Assembly (NCBI GenBank): GCA_020073375.1
Contig: JAIQFG010000051.1
Location: forward strand, 1-36,667
From: Terriglobia bacterium
Lineage (GTDB): Bacteria > Acidobacteriota > Terriglobia > Acidiferrales > UBA7541
Direction of reading: 5' to 3'
Length of the DNA: 36,667 bases
Below the pieces are notes generated by a model. It did no database searches, was not told where the DNA came from, and saw only the letters and a list, made by a program, of their open reading frames with translations. The position numbers and the translations under genes are program-made. Below, one piece after another: positions 24,824 through 33,809 of the stretch (positions within the stretch are counted from its first letter, which is position 1; each line of letters opens with the position of its first letter).

Positions 24824-26923
24824 GTGAAACGTCTCTCCCTGATTGCCCTGCTGGTTGCCGCCATCGGCACGGCCTCGTGTCACGGTACCCCAACCGCCAG
24901 CACGGCGGTGGCTTGCACCACCACGGACGCTACCACCTCCAGCTCTTCGTCTTCTTCCTCATGTACCGACCCGGTGACCGGCATCACGGTCACCATTTCG
25001 CCCGTCACCATCTCCGTCAACGTCGTCGCCTCCACGCAATTTTTCGGCAGCGCCTCCGGCGGCACCAACTCAATCCTCGTCTGGAAGGTGAATGACGTCA
25101 TCGGCGGCAATGACACCGTGGGTAGGATCGATTCCAGCGGCCTTTACCGTGCTCCGAGCGCCGCCCCCTCTCCCTCCACCGTTAAGGTGTCTGCCACTGC
25201 CTTTGAGGACATGAATGTTTCCGCCACATCCACGGTGACCATCACGCCGCCTCCGGTCGTAACCATCGCTCCCACTTCCTGGACCATGGCGGCCGGAACG
25301 GCTAACACGAAGGCCTTCACTCCGACCGTGACCGGCGCCGCCACCACCAACGTCGATTGGTATGTGGGAGCCCCGGGAACTAATCCCATTCTGGGCGGAA
25401 ACGCCTTACTCGGCACCGTGGATGCCAATGGCGTGTACACTTCTCCGCGAACGCCGCCACTGGGCTCGGCCGTCACGGTCACGGCTGTTTCGCGCGACTT
25501 CCCACTTTCCTCCGCCAGTGCAGCCGTAACGATTTCGGGCTACTCTACCTCTTCCTTGCAGGGGCAGTTTGCCTTCTCGGTCTCGGGCCGCAACGCCTCA
25601 GGCCCGTTCTTTCGCGCCGGCAGCTTTACGGCGAACGGCTCGGGAGGATTGACCAGCGGATTGGAAGATATCAACGAAGCATCCGGAGTAACTCCCGGGT
25701 TGTCCTTCACCGGCGCCTACGCGGTGACTGCCGATGGGCGCGGCAGTCTGCAATTTGCCGACGGGCATTCGCCAGCCACGTTTGATTTCGTCCTGGTCAA
25801 CGGCAATCAACTGCAGATCACAGGCTTCGACAATACCGGCGCCGCCAGCGGACAAGCGTTCGCGCGGGACGTGACCGCGTTCAGCAATGCGGCTCTCTCC
25901 GGCACCTATGTATTCGATTTCGCGGGCGTGCAGGGAGCGAATGGGCTTTCGCAAGTCGGCGAGTTTACGGCCGATGGCTCGGGAAATGTCACGCGCGGCC
26001 TGATGGATTCGAGCGCCGGCGGCGTGGCCAATCCGCAAATCGCCATTACTGGCGGGACCTATTCGGTGAATTCCAACACCGGCCGGGGGACCGCCACGCT
26101 GGTCACCTCGGGCGCGACATTCGATCTCAACTTCTACGTCGTCTCGCGCGGCTCGGCCGAGTTCGTGGGTACCGATGCCTCGCAACAAGTTGCCGGCGCA
26201 ACTTCGCAGCAGACTCCGAATGCGACGTTCAGCGCCGCTTCACTGCTTGGAAATTTTGCGTTTCTGCTGTCCAATGCCGCATCAGGCGGCACGTTTGCCT
26301 CGGCCGGAAGTTTTTCGGCGGACGGAAACGGCAACCTGACCAGCGGCGTGCTCGATGAAAATTCAAGCGGCGCGCTGACCGCGAACCTGGCCTTCAACGG
26401 AACCTACAGCGTCACGGCCAACGGGCGGGGCGTTGCCACCTTTACCGGCGGACGCACGTACGTTTTTTATCTCGCGTCGATCGGCAACGCTATTTTCCAG
26501 CAAACCGACCTGGCCCATCCCACAAACGACGGCCTTCTTGCGCGCGAGCAAGCCGCGGCATTTTCGCAAGCACAGATCGCGGGCAACTATGCATTGGCCA
26601 CAAGCGGCCTCGCCGGTTCTTCCGCGGAAGTGGTCACCGGTGAGCTGGCCGCCGACGGGGCGGGAGTCGTATCTTCCGGAACCATCGACCTCAATGCCGG
26701 CGGAACTCTTTCTCCCGCCGTGGCCGTGACCGGCGCGTACGCCGCGTCGTCCTCGGCCCAACGCGGCACCCTTGCGCTCACCCTCCCCAGCCCCCTGAAC
26801 CAGACGCGCAATTACGCCGTCTACGTCCTCACTTCTCCCCAGACTCTCCCCGCGCAGCAGATCCTGCTGATCCGCATCGACGCGGCTCTCCCCGCAAGCG
26901 GCATGCTCTTCCGCCGGTTTTAA
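24824..26923 (+). CDS. Surface lipoprotein with Ig-like region and four beta repeats (paralogue)
   Basis: The 699-aa product starts at GTG 24824 with AGAGGG 7 nt upstream; an in-frame extension back to 24686 lacks a signal. KRLSLIALLVAAIGTASCHG gives a lipobox (TASC). A Thr/Ser-rich stretch (TTDATTSSSSSSSSC) precedes two Ig-like units (VTISPVTISVNVVASTQFFG; VTIAPTSWTMAAGTANTKAF). Four repeats then follow, opening LQGQFAFSVSG, LSGTYVFDFAG, LLGNFAFLLSN and IAGNYALATSG, each with ADGxGN..SG..D.N and GRG..T. The end SGMLFRRF again has a terminal Phe. It lies 185 bp after its paralogue with no terminator seen, so the two are likely one transcript arising by duplication. Confidence 0.85.
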   Translation: MKRLSLIALLVAAIGTASCHGTPTASTAVACTTTDATTSSSSSSSSCTDPVTGITVTISPVTISVNVVASTQFFGSASGGTNSILVWKVNDVIGGNDTVGRIDSSGLYRAPSAAPSPSTVKVSATAFEDMNVSATSTVTITPPPVVTIAPTSWTMAAGTANTKAFTPTVTGAATTNVDWYVGAPGTNPILGGNALLGTVDANGVYTSPRTPPLGSAVTVTAVSRDFPLSSASAAVTISGYSTSSLQGQFAFSVSGRNASGPFFRAGSFTANGSGGLTSGLEDINEASGVTPGLSFTGAYAVTADGRGSLQFADGHSPATFDFVLVNGNQLQITGFDNTGAASGQAFARDVTAFSNAALSGTYVFDFAGVQGANGLSQVGEFTADGSGNVTRGLMDSSAGGVANPQIAITGGTYSVNSNTGRGTATLVTSGATFDLNFYVVSRGSAEFVGTDASQQVAGATSQQTPNATFSAASLLGNFAFLLSNAASGGTFASAGSFSADGNGNLTSGVLDENSSGALTANLAFNGTYSVTANGRGVATFTGGRTYVFYLASIGNAIFQQTDLAHPTNDGLLAREQAAAFSQAQIAGNYALATSGLAGSSAEVVTGELAADGAGVVSSGTIDLNAGGTLSPAVAVTGAYAASSSAQRGTLALTLPSPLNQTRNYAVYVLTSPQTLPAQQILLIRIDAALPASGMLFRRF

Positions 26924-26959
26924 TTCAGGATTGGGTCTGTGTAAGGAACCTGCAGGGGC

Positions 26960-27709
26960 CTACGCCGATCGCGCCTCGCGCAACAATTGCTCCACCCGCG
27001 CGACATCCTCCGGCACATCCACGCTCACCGAATCGTGCGCGGTTTCCGCGACGCGGATCTTGTACCCGTTCTCCATCCACCGCAACTGCTCAAGCTGTTC
27101 GATGCGCTCCAGGTCTCCCAGTGGAAGCGTCGGAAACTCCAATAGCGCCGCGCCGCGAAACGCGTACAGCCCGAGGTGTTTCATGTGCTGCACATGCACG
27201 GGAGATTCGCGGTCTCGCACCCAGGGAATCGGCGCGCGCGAAAAATACAGCGCGTTGCCGTCGAAATCCAGAACCACCTTCACGATATTCGGGTCCATGA
27301 TGTCGGCCGGCTTGGCAATGGGCACCATCAGCGTCGAGATCTGCACGCTTTCGTCCGACTCGATCGCCTCGACCGCGGCGTCGATGGCGTCCGGCTCGAT
27401 CAGCGGCTCGTCTCCCTGCACGTTCACGAAAATTTCCGGGCCCTCGCGGGCCAGGCCGGCGGCGACTTCGGCGACGCGCTCGGTGCCGGAGCGATGCTCG
27501 GCCCGCGTCATCGCCGCTTCACCGCCAAATGAGGCCGCGGCCTTCAGGATGCGTTCGTCGTCGGTGGCGATGATCACTCGCGATATTTTTTTCGCCCGCC
27601 GCGCGCGCTCCCATACCCGTTCGATCATGGATTTTCCGCCCAGAGAGACCAGGGGTTTGCCCGGCAGGCGGGTGGCGGCGTAACGAGAGGGTATTACGGC
27701 AATAGCCAT
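26960..27709 (-). CDS. kdsB: 3-deoxy-manno-octulosonate cytidylyltransferase
   Basis: KdsB activates KDO with CTP to give CMP-KDO for lipid A assembly. The 249-aa product shows the family pattern: VIPSRYAATRLPGKPLVSLG (nucleotide site), VIIATDDERILKAAASFGGE, HRSGTERVAEVA, IFVNVQGDEPLIEPDAIDAA with the metal-binding Asp, YFSRAPIPWVRD, HLGLYAFR and ENGYKIRVAETAHDSVSVDV followed by PEDVARVE. Length and motifs agree fully with KdsB. It faces the same way as pyrG-kdsA-kdsD-kdsC but is separated from them by 7.3 kb carrying three plus-strand genes. No strong ribosome site is seen before ATG 27709. Confidence 0.97.
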   Translation of the reverse strand: MAIAVIPSRYAATRLPGKPLVSLGGKSMIERVWERARRAKKISRVIIATDDERILKAAASFGGEAAMTRAEHRSGTERVAEVAAGLAREGPEIFVNVQGDEPLIEPDAIDAAVEAIESDESVQISTLMVPIAKPADIMDPNIVKVVLDFDGNALYFSRAPIPWVRDRESPVHVQHMKHLGLYAFRGAALLEFPTLPLGDLERIEQLEQLRWMENGYKIRVAETAHDSVSVDVPEDVARVEQLLREARSA

Positions 27710-28047
27710 AAAGTTTTTTCACCGCGCGCCGATCATCGATTTGCGCGCTGCAATATTTCAGATGCTATCACATGCCGCGGCCGTTCGCCGACTCAGGCGC
27801 GCCCCCTCAACGGCGCACTGTCAAAATTACGCATGGGCAACTCCTGGGTCTAACTGGCATCGTAATCGACCAGCGGCCCGATTTCTTTCCCGTTCGCGAT
27901 GCCGGGTATGGTACATGAAGTAAATAAATTGTCACATCCAGATCGGGGGCCTTGCGCGGGAATGGACCAGTGGTAGAATGGGGCAGGTTCGGAATCGGAA
28001 CCACCGCAACCGCCCGGGCAGCGCCGGCAAAGGCAGGCAAAGCGGTG
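27710..28047. other. Divergent intergenic region (kdsB / VWFA genes)
   Basis: No gene seen. This region should hold the promoter of kdsB on the minus strand, for which no good match was found, and that of the VWFA pair at 27952-27979. Short frames here do not look coding. Confidence 0.5.
27952..27979 (+). promoter_or_regulatory. Possible promoter of the VWFA pair
   Basis: TTGCGC (27952-27957), 16-bp spacer, TAGAAT (27974-27979). The -10 box is good and the -35 box moderate. Transcription from about 27986 supports the ATG at 28048 over the longer frame opening at 27952. Confidence 0.5.
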
Positions 28048-29028
28048 ATGGCAGAACCAACTCGAAATCATGCACGCGCACTCGCCCTTGCTGTGTGCGC
28101 TCTTCTCTGCACCGCAGTCTACGCGCAGGACCAAGGCCCCGTTTCTCCACCCAAGCACTCCGACGAATTAAAAATTAAGCCGGGGCAAGGAATCAAGGTT
28201 GACGTAAACCTGGCTCTGGTTAACGTCACCGTTACCGACCCGCTCAACCGCCTGGTCACGGGCCTGGAAAAGGATAATTTCCGCGTCTACGAGGACGGCA
28301 TCGAGCAGGAAGTCGTAACCATGTCCAGTGAAGACGTGCCCGTCTCCATTGGCCTGATTTTCGATATGAGCGGCAGCATGTCGGACAAGGTCGACAAAGC
28401 GCGCCAGGCCGCCGTGCAATTCATGCGCACGGCGAATCCCCTCGACCAGTTTTTCCTGGTAAGTTTCAACGACCGCGCCGAATTGACCAGCGGGTTTACC
28501 AGCAGCGTCGAGGAACTCCAGAACCGCATGATGTTCACCGCCTCCAAGGGACGCACCGCGCTGCTCGATGCCGTCTATCTGGGCCTCAGCCAGATGAGGG
28601 GTGCACACAACGCCAAACGGGCCTTGCTCATCATATCGGATGGGGGAGATAATCATAGTCGGTACAGCGAGAACGATGTTCGCAACTTTTTGAAAGAGGC
28701 CGACTGCCAGCTCTACGCCATCGGTATCTACGACGATATCGGCGTTCGATCCAGAACTAGCGAAGAATTGAACGGCCCCTCGCTGCTTTCCGAAATGACC
28801 GAAATGACCGGAGGCCGTACCTTTCCGGTCGGCAACATCGGCGAATTGCCCGACATCGCCGCAAAAATCGGAATGGAGCTGAGGAATCAATATGTCGTGG
28901 GATATAAACCAAGCAACGCGGTACACAACGGAACTTGGCGAAAGATCAAAGTCAAGCTGCGCCCCCCCAGAGGGCTTCCTCCCCTCACCGTCTATGCGAA
29001 AACCGGGTATTACGCCCCGGCGCAGTAG
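28048..29028 (+). CDS. Exported VWFA-related Acidobacterial domain protein
   Basis: The 326-aa product has a signal peptide (HARALALAVCALLCTAVYAQ) and the TIGR03436-type domain: NLALVNVTVTDPLNRLVTGL, ENFRVYEDG-like NFRVYEDGIEQEVVTMS, then the VWA fold with a complete MIDAS start DMSGSMS, TALLDAVYLGLSQM (second MIDAS Thr region) and ALLIISDGGDNHSRYS (third). It ends RNQYVVGYKPSNA and the conserved TVYAKTGYYAP. The MIDAS suggests metal-dependent binding to another protein on the cell surface. GTG 28045 is an alternative start. Its 3' end overlaps the next gene by 35 bp. Confidence 0.92.
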   Translation: MAEPTRNHARALALAVCALLCTAVYAQDQGPVSPPKHSDELKIKPGQGIKVDVNLALVNVTVTDPLNRLVTGLEKDNFRVYEDGIEQEVVTMSSEDVPVSIGLIFDMSGSMSDKVDKARQAAVQFMRTANPLDQFFLVSFNDRAELTSGFTSSVEELQNRMMFTASKGRTALLDAVYLGLSQMRGAHNAKRALLIISDGGDNHSRYSENDVRNFLKEADCQLYAIGIYDDIGVRSRTSEELNGPSLLSEMTEMTGGRTFPVGNIGELPDIAAKIGMELRNQYVVGYKPSNAVHNGTWRKIKVKLRPPRGLPPLTVYAKTGYYAPAQ

Positions 29029-30043
29029 CCGCCTGACGCCTTTCCTGCTCACCTTGTTTCTGGCTTGTGCGGGTGTGTGCCTGGCGACCGTGGCTCTGGC
29101 CCAGCAAAACGCGCCCGTTTCCCCATCCAGCAAGCCCGCGCCGCCGCCGGCTGCCCCGCAAGAACCTTCGCCGGACTCCTACAAGATCAAGACGGCGGTC
29201 AACCTGGTCGTGCTGCACGCTTCCGTGCTGAATGACCGCAGCGCCTTCGTGCCGGGCCTGAAGGAAGAAAATTTCCGGGTCTTCGAGGATAAGGTCGAGC
29301 AAAAGCTTTCCGTCTTCAAGCAGGAAGACGTGCCGGTCAGCTTCGGCCTGGTCGTGGACAACAGCGGCAGCATGCGCGCCAAGCGCCCGCAGGTCAACGC
29401 CGCGGCATTGACCTTCATCAAAACGTCCAACCCGCAGGACGAAGGCTTCGTCGTCAATTTTAACGACGACTATTACCTCGACACCGAGCACGACTTCACC
29501 AGCGACCTGGCCGAAATGAAAACCGCGCTGGAACGCATCGACGCGCGTGGCAGCACGGCCCTGTTTGACGCCGTGATCGGCTCGCTCGATCACCTGAAAA
29601 AGGGCACGCGCGACAAAAAAGTAATTCTGGTGGTCACCGACGGCGAGGATAACGCCAGCCGCCACACCCTGGAACAAACCGTCGAGCAGGCCCAGCGCAA
29701 TAACGCGCTCATTTATGCAGTGGGTGTGTTCAGCGACGACGACATCAAGCACGATCACCGCGCCATGAAACGCGCCCGCACCGCGCTCAGCCAACTCGCC
29801 AACGCCACCGGCGGACTGGCCTTTTTCCCGGAAAGCGCCGACGACACCGAAGCCATCTGTACGCAGATCGCTCGCGACCTCCGCAACCAGTACACGCTGG
29901 CCTATTACCCGACCAACGCCGCGCGCGACGGCTCGTTCCGCGCCGTGGCCGTCGACGTTGTTCCCCCGCGAGGCATGGGAAAACTCAGCGTGCGCACGCG
30001 CTCCGGATACTACGCTCCGCGTACGCCGGCCTCCGGAAATTAA
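28994..30043 (+). CDS. Second exported VWFA-related Acidobacterial domain protein
   Basis: The 349-aa product is a paralogue of the preceding gene. ATG 28994 gives the signal peptide LTPFLLTLFLACAGVCLATV ending near ALAQ; a longer frame to 28892 only shadows the first gene. A Pro/Ala-rich spacer (SSKPAPPPAAPQEPSPD) leads to the domain: NLVVLHASVLNDRSAFVPGL, NFRVFEDKVEQKLSVF, MIDAS start DNSGSMR, STALFDAVIGSLDHL, VILVVTDGEDNASRHT, and the ending RNQYTLAYYPTNA with VRTRSGYYAP. The 35-bp overlap with the first gene suggests coupled translation, as no clear ribosome site lies close to the ATG. The pair may form a hetero-complex. Confidence 0.92.
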   Translation: MRKPGITPRRSSRLTPFLLTLFLACAGVCLATVALAQQNAPVSPSSKPAPPPAAPQEPSPDSYKIKTAVNLVVLHASVLNDRSAFVPGLKEENFRVFEDKVEQKLSVFKQEDVPVSFGLVVDNSGSMRAKRPQVNAAALTFIKTSNPQDEGFVVNFNDDYYLDTEHDFTSDLAEMKTALERIDARGSTALFDAVIGSLDHLKKGTRDKKVILVVTDGEDNASRHTLEQTVEQAQRNNALIYAVGVFSDDDIKHDHRAMKRARTALSQLANATGGLAFFPESADDTEAICTQIARDLRNQYTLAYYPTNAARDGSFRAVAVDVVPPRGMGKLSVRTRSGYYAPRTPASGN

Positions 30044-30044
30044 A

Positions 30045-30076
30045 GTGATTCGTGATTTGTGACTCGTGATTCGTGA
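30045..30076. repeat. Heptamer tandem repeat (GTGATTC)
   Basis: GTGATTC, GTGATTT, GTGACTC and GTGATTC follow directly, then GTGA, beginning one base after the stop codon of the second VWFA gene. Confidence 0.85.
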
Positions 30077-30119
30077 AAAATATTTCTCTCACGAGCCATT
30101 GGGAGTGGGCTGCGCTTTG

Positions 30120-30145
30120 GTAGGACAGGCTTCAGCCTGTCCTAC
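30120..30145. repeat. GTAGGACAGGC palindrome at the deoB 3' end
   Basis: GTAGGACAGGCT-TC-AGCCTGTCCTAC is a perfect palindrome. It ends at the base before the deoB stop codon (TGA, 30148-30146), and lies between two convergent genes, where it could help end transcription in both directions. Confidence 0.92.
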
Positions 30146-31327
30146 TCAACCGCCGGAAATCATCGCCAAAAAACTTTTCCCGTGCGGAATCACCCCGCCG
30201 AAATTTTCGGCAATCGTCTGCCCCATGTCCGCAAGCGTGTCACGCACACCAAGGTTCACGCCGCGCTTCCCTCCCGGGCTGTACGTCACGATGGGCACAT
30301 ATTCCCGCGAATGGTCCGTGGTCGGCCAGGCCGGGTCGGGATCGCAGCCATGATCGGCGGTGGTCATCAGCAGATCGCGCGGCGCGAGCGCTTTCAAAAG
30401 GGGCGCGAGCAGCAGATCGAACTCCTCGAGCGACTTCGCAAATCCCTCCACATCTTTCCGGTGGCCGTAGAGCATGTCAAAATCCACCAGATTCGCAAAC
30501 ACCAGGCCTGACTTCTGCTCGCCCAGCGCGGCGTGCAACTTCTGCATCCCGTCCGTGTTGTTTTTCGTGGTCACGTAGCGGTCCACGCCACGCCCGTTGT
30601 AAATGTCGTGAATCTTTCCGATCCCGAAAATGGGCACTTTACGCTCGACCAGCACGTCCATCAGCATCGGCCGCGGCGGCTCGACCGCATAATCGTGCCG
30701 CCGCTCGGTGCGCCGGAAATTTCCCGGCGAGCCCGTAAAGGGCCGGGCAATCACGCGCCCCACTTTGTGCGGCCCGTCCAGCATTTTCCGCGCGATTTCG
30801 CACATCCGGTACAACTCTGCAATTGGAATCACGTCTTCGTGCGCGGCAATCTGAAAGACACTGTCGCCGGACGTGTACACGATCGGAAACCCAGTCCGCA
30901 CGTGCTCTTCGCCCAACTCCTTGATAATTTCCGTGCCCGAGGCAGGCTTGTTCCCGATCGTCTTGCGCCCGATAGCTTTCTCGAACTGCTCAATTAATTC
31001 CCTTGGAAAGCCCTGCTTGTACACCGGAAACGCCTGTGGCAGCCAGATCCCCGCCATCTCCCAGTGTCCGGTGGTCGTGTCCTTCCCCGGCGAATGCGTG
31101 GCTCCCTTGCCGTAACACCCTTCCGGATTCGCAGGAGGCGCCAAGTGATCGAGCGGCGCAATATTGGCCAGCCCCAGCCGCACCAGGTTCGGCAACGCCA
31201 ATGGCCGCGATTTTGCAATGTGGCCCAACGTATTGCGGCCTACGTCATCGTAGTCCGCCGCGTCGGGCAGCGCGCCGATCCCCACGCTATCCAGCACGAT
31301 CCAGATGATCCGTTCAAATGCTGACAT
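30146..31327 (-). CDS. deoB: Phosphopentomutase
   Basis: DeoB interconverts (deoxy)ribose-1-phosphate and (deoxy)ribose-5-phosphate in nucleoside salvage. The 393-aa product belongs to the alkaline-phosphatase superfamily: metal site [20 protein letters not shown], the phospho-acceptor Thr in [62 protein letters not shown] and the second metal set [10 protein letters not shown] and [13 protein letters not shown] 31327 has GAGGCGA upstream; the 20-codon extension to 31387 would begin upstream of the predicted -10 box. No other salvage gene lies nearby. Confidence 0.97.
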   Translation of the reverse strand: MSAFERIIWIVLDSVGIGALPDAADYDDVGRNTLGHIAKSRPLALPNLVRLGLANIAPLDHLAPPANPEGCYGKGATHSPGKDTTTGHWEMAGIWLPQAFPVYKQGFPRELIEQFEKAIGRKTIGNKPASGTEIIKELGEEHVRTGFPIVYTSGDSVFQIAAHEDVIPIAELYRMCEIARKMLDGPHKVGRVIARPFTGSPGNFRRTERRHDYAVEPPRPMLMDVLVERKVPIFGIGKIHDIYNGRGVDRYVTTKNNTDGMQKLHAALGEQKSGLVFANLVDFDMLYGHRKDVEGFAKSLEEFDLLLAPLLKALAPRDLLMTTADHGCDPDPAWPTTDHSREYVPIVTYSPGGKRGVNLGVRDTLADMGQTIAENFGGVIPHGKSFLAMISGG

Positions 31328-31343
31328 GATTCGCCTCGGCCAA

Positions 31344-31372
31344 AGTATACAGCCTGGTCTTCGCTGGATAAA
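31344..31372 (-). promoter_or_regulatory. Possible promoter of deoB
   Basis: On the minus strand TATACT (31349-31344) lies 17 bp after TTTATC (31372-31367). Only the -10 box is strong. Transcription would begin near 31338, about 11 nt before ATG 31327. Confidence 0.45.
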
Positions 31373-31464
31373 TGGCCGCAGGCCCAATCATGCGATTGCG
31401 ATTCATTTGAGGAGTGGCGTGTGCTTTTCAGGCTGGATCTTCCCGACCGGGGTCAGCGGGGGTC

Positions 31465-32214
31465 TTAGTCGAGGATTCTGGGCAGCAGATATTCCTGCAG
31501 CCGTCCGCTTTCCGCGGGAGGAATGCGGTCGATTAATACTCCCATCTGGCCATTGTTTAATATGCGCACGATGGTTCCCAGGCCGACAATCGGCTTGGCT
31601 CCGGCGAGCAGGAAGAGGCTGAATTCCACCAGGGATCCCACAGGCACGGTATGCGGAGCGGAAATCAATGCCCCGTTCAGGCTCAGGTCAATCGTTTCGC
31701 CCTCAAAATCCATCTTATCCGATTTAATCCGGACCCTTGCCTGGACCGCGACGCGCCGGAAGCGCCGCTTCTCTCGCTCGATGGCACCCTGCGTGGCGCG
31801 AATCAAGTGCATCAAACGAGGCCGGTCAATCGGCTTGTAGGCGAAAAAAGTGGCCCCCGCCTCAAAACCCCGCGAGAGAGCCGAGGGCCGCTGGTCGCCG
31901 CTGAGCATGATGATCGGCGTAATGCGATTCAGGTTCGAATTGCGAATTTTCTGCACCAGGCCGCTTCCATCCGAGTCCGGTTCGCGAAACCCGACGAGGA
32001 TCACGTCAAACTTTTCATCGCGGAAATGGGGCTCCGCGTCGGACTCGTCGGCCAAGGTGACGGCTTGAATGTCGATGCCCCCAAGGACTTCCTGAATCAA
32101 TTCGCGCATGGGCAATTCATCCTCGACCACTAATGCGCGTTTTGGCACAACGGTAGCCCCTCGTGCGCGGCCCGAGGCAGCCTTGCTTGTCGCACCTTCG
32201 GTTTCAATTCTCAT
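31465..32214 (-). CDS. Degenerate receiver domain fused to a PilZ domain
   Basis: The 249-aa product joins a CheY-like receiver (about residues 25-140) to a PilZ domain (about 148-240). In the receiver the acidic pair is present (VVEDEL, Glu31/Asp32), as are Ser105 (IIMLSG) and Lys127 (FFAYKP), but the phospho-acceptor position in DVILVGFREPDSDG is Gly75 (codon GGG). The PilZ part has RRFRR (150-154) and DLSLNG (177-181), the RxxxR and DxSxxG motifs that bind cyclic di-GMP. It is therefore probably a phosphorylation-independent c-di-GMP effector. AAAGAAGA precedes ATG 32214. No kinase or cyclase lies beside it, so its partner is unknown. Confidence 0.9.
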   Translation of the reverse strand: MRIETEGATSKAASGRARGATVVPKRALVVEDELPMRELIQEVLGGIDIQAVTLADESDAEPHFRDEKFDVILVGFREPDSDGSGLVQKIRNSNLNRITPIIMLSGDQRPSALSRGFEAGATFFAYKPIDRPRLMHLIRATQGAIEREKRRFRRVAVQARVRIKSDKMDFEGETIDLSLNGALISAPHTVPVGSLVEFSLFLLAGAKPIVGLGTIVRILNNGQMGVLIDRIPPAESGRLQEYLLPRILD

Positions 32215-32532
32215 ATTCTTCTTTATGCAAAGTGATTCGCCCCGGTCCCTCTATGGCGCGCCTGAACTGCGCTGGTCTGGAGTGAATTTGGATCCGCCGG
32301 GAAATCGCCGAGCGTCAAACGGGCTGCCTTCTCACAGCATGGCCAGGAATACGGAAGGGGGGGAGTGAATCGGCCGGACTACTTGCTGAGCCGAGTTTTC
32401 TGCTCATCTTCCACGATGCGCCGATGTACAAAACACGTCAATAGGATTCAGTCTCCCCAGGATCAAAATGGAACATGAGCAAGGGGCGATGACCGATTCC
32501 AAATGGGGAATTACCCCGCACTTGCCGATGCC
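32215..32532. other. Divergent intergenic region
   Basis: No gene seen. It separates the minus-strand receiver-PilZ gene from the plus-strand cysteine desulfurase, whose promoter begins at 32533. A frame opening at 32503 starts before that promoter and is not used. Confidence 0.5.
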
Positions 32533-32561
32533 TTGACCGGCCCTCGCGCGAACGGTATTCT
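32533..32561 (+). promoter_or_regulatory. Sigma-70-type promoter of the cysteine desulfurase gene
   Basis: TTGACC (32533-32538), exact 17-bp spacer, TATTCT (32556-32561). Transcription would start near 32568. Confidence 0.65.
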
Positions 32562-32607
32562 CAATGCGTCAATCGATTTTTCGTTTCCGCTCATGGAAAA
32601 TCTGCAA

Positions 32608-33780
32608 ATGAAGCGCGTGTATCTCGACCACAACGCGACCACGCCGGTGGCCCCGGAGGTTCTCGCGGCCATGCTGCCGTACTTCGGCGAATCTTACGGC
32701 AATGCCAGTTCGATTCACGCATTCGGGCAGGACGCGCGCGGCGCCGTGGAGCGCGCCCGTTTGTCGGTGGCGGCGCTAATGGGGGCGCAACCCTCGGAAA
32801 TAACTTTCTCGAGCGGCGGCACCGAATCCAATAATCAGGCTATTTTTGGCGTGCTCGGAAGCGCTCCGGAACCTGGCCGCCACGTCATCACCTCCGCCAT
32901 CGAGCACGTCGCGGTCCTGGATTCATGCAAGGAACTCGCAAAGCGCGGCGTGGACGTTACTTTCCTGCGCGTCGATCGAGACGGTCTCGTGAATCCGGAA
33001 GATGTTCGCCGCGCGATCCGCCCGGCCACGGCGCTCATCACCCTGATGCTCGCGAACAATGAATTGGGAACCGTCGAGCCCATCGAAGAAATCGGCAAAA
33101 TCGCCGCGGAAAACGGCATCGTCTTCCACACCGACGCCGTGCAAGCCGCCGGGAAAATTCCCATCGATGTCGCGCGACTCGGCGTCCATCTGCTTTCCAT
33201 CGCGGCGCACAAATTTTATGGCCCCAAAGGGGTGGGTGCGCTCTACGTCCGCAAAGGGACGCAGCTAAGACCGCTGCTGCATGGCGGCCATTCCGAGCGC
33301 GACCGCCGACCCGGCACAGAAGACGTTGCCGCCATCGCCGGGATGGGAAAGGCCGCGGATCTCGCCATAAAAAATCTGCAGGAAGAAGCCGCGCGGATCG
33401 GCGCGTTGCGGGACCGCCTGGAAAAAGGCCTGCTGGAGCGCGTCCCGCATTGCTGGGTGAACGGCGCGCGAGCCCCGCGCACGCCCAACACGACGAACAT
33501 GACGTTCCCGTTCATCGAAGGCGAAGCCATGGTCATCGCCTTGGATCTCAAGGGGATCGCCTGCTCCACCGGCGCGGCGTGCTCCTCAGGCGCCGTCGAG
33601 CCGTCTCATGTGCTGACTGCGATCGGCTTGTCTCCGGAAGATGCGCGCGCCACGCTGCGCCTGAGCCTGGGTCATCAGAACACCCGGGAGGAAATCGACT
33701 TCGCCCTGGAAACAATTCCCGCCGTGATCGAGCGCCTGCGGTTGCTTTCCCCTGTCTACAAGAAGCCGATAAACGCCTGA
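32608..33780 (+). CDS. Cysteine desulfurase (NifS/IscS class I)
   Basis: The enzyme takes sulfur from cysteine through PLP and a persulfide and passes it on. The 390-aa product has YLDHNATTPVAPEV at the N-terminus, GGTESNNQAIFG, His100 in SAIEHVAVL, NNELGTVEPIEEIG, HTDAVQAAGK, PLP Lys202 in SIAAHKFYGPKGVGALYVRK and the persulfide Cys325 in GIACSTGAACSSGAVEPSHV. ATG 32608 follows GGAAAA; an ATG 5 codons upstream (32593) is also downstream of the promoter and remains possible. mnmA follows 75 bp later, so its main job is probably sulfur supply for tRNA thiolation; Fe-S cluster assembly is not excluded. No IscU- or IscA-like gene is near. Confidence 0.94.
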   Translation: MKRVYLDHNATTPVAPEVLAAMLPYFGESYGNASSIHAFGQDARGAVERARLSVAALMGAQPSEITFSSGGTESNNQAIFGVLGSAPEPGRHVITSAIEHVAVLDSCKELAKRGVDVTFLRVDRDGLVNPEDVRRAIRPATALITLMLANNELGTVEPIEEIGKIAAENGIVFHTDAVQAAGKIPIDVARLGVHLLSIAAHKFYGPKGVGALYVRKGTQLRPLLHGGHSERDRRPGTEDVAAIAGMGKAADLAIKNLQEEAARIGALRDRLEKGLLERVPHCWVNGARAPRTPNTTNMTFPFIEGEAMVIALDLKGIACSTGAACSSGAVEPSHVLTAIGLSPEDARATLRLSLGHQNTREEIDFALETIPAVIERLRLLSPVYKKPINA

Positions 33781-33809
33781 TGGGATGCTACAATTAGCAC
33801 TCTCGCTCT

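Noticed and set aside
33793..33801. CIRCE-like half site TTAGCACTC
   Set aside because: The second half GAGTGCTAA is missing, and the downstream gene is mnmA, not a chaperone.
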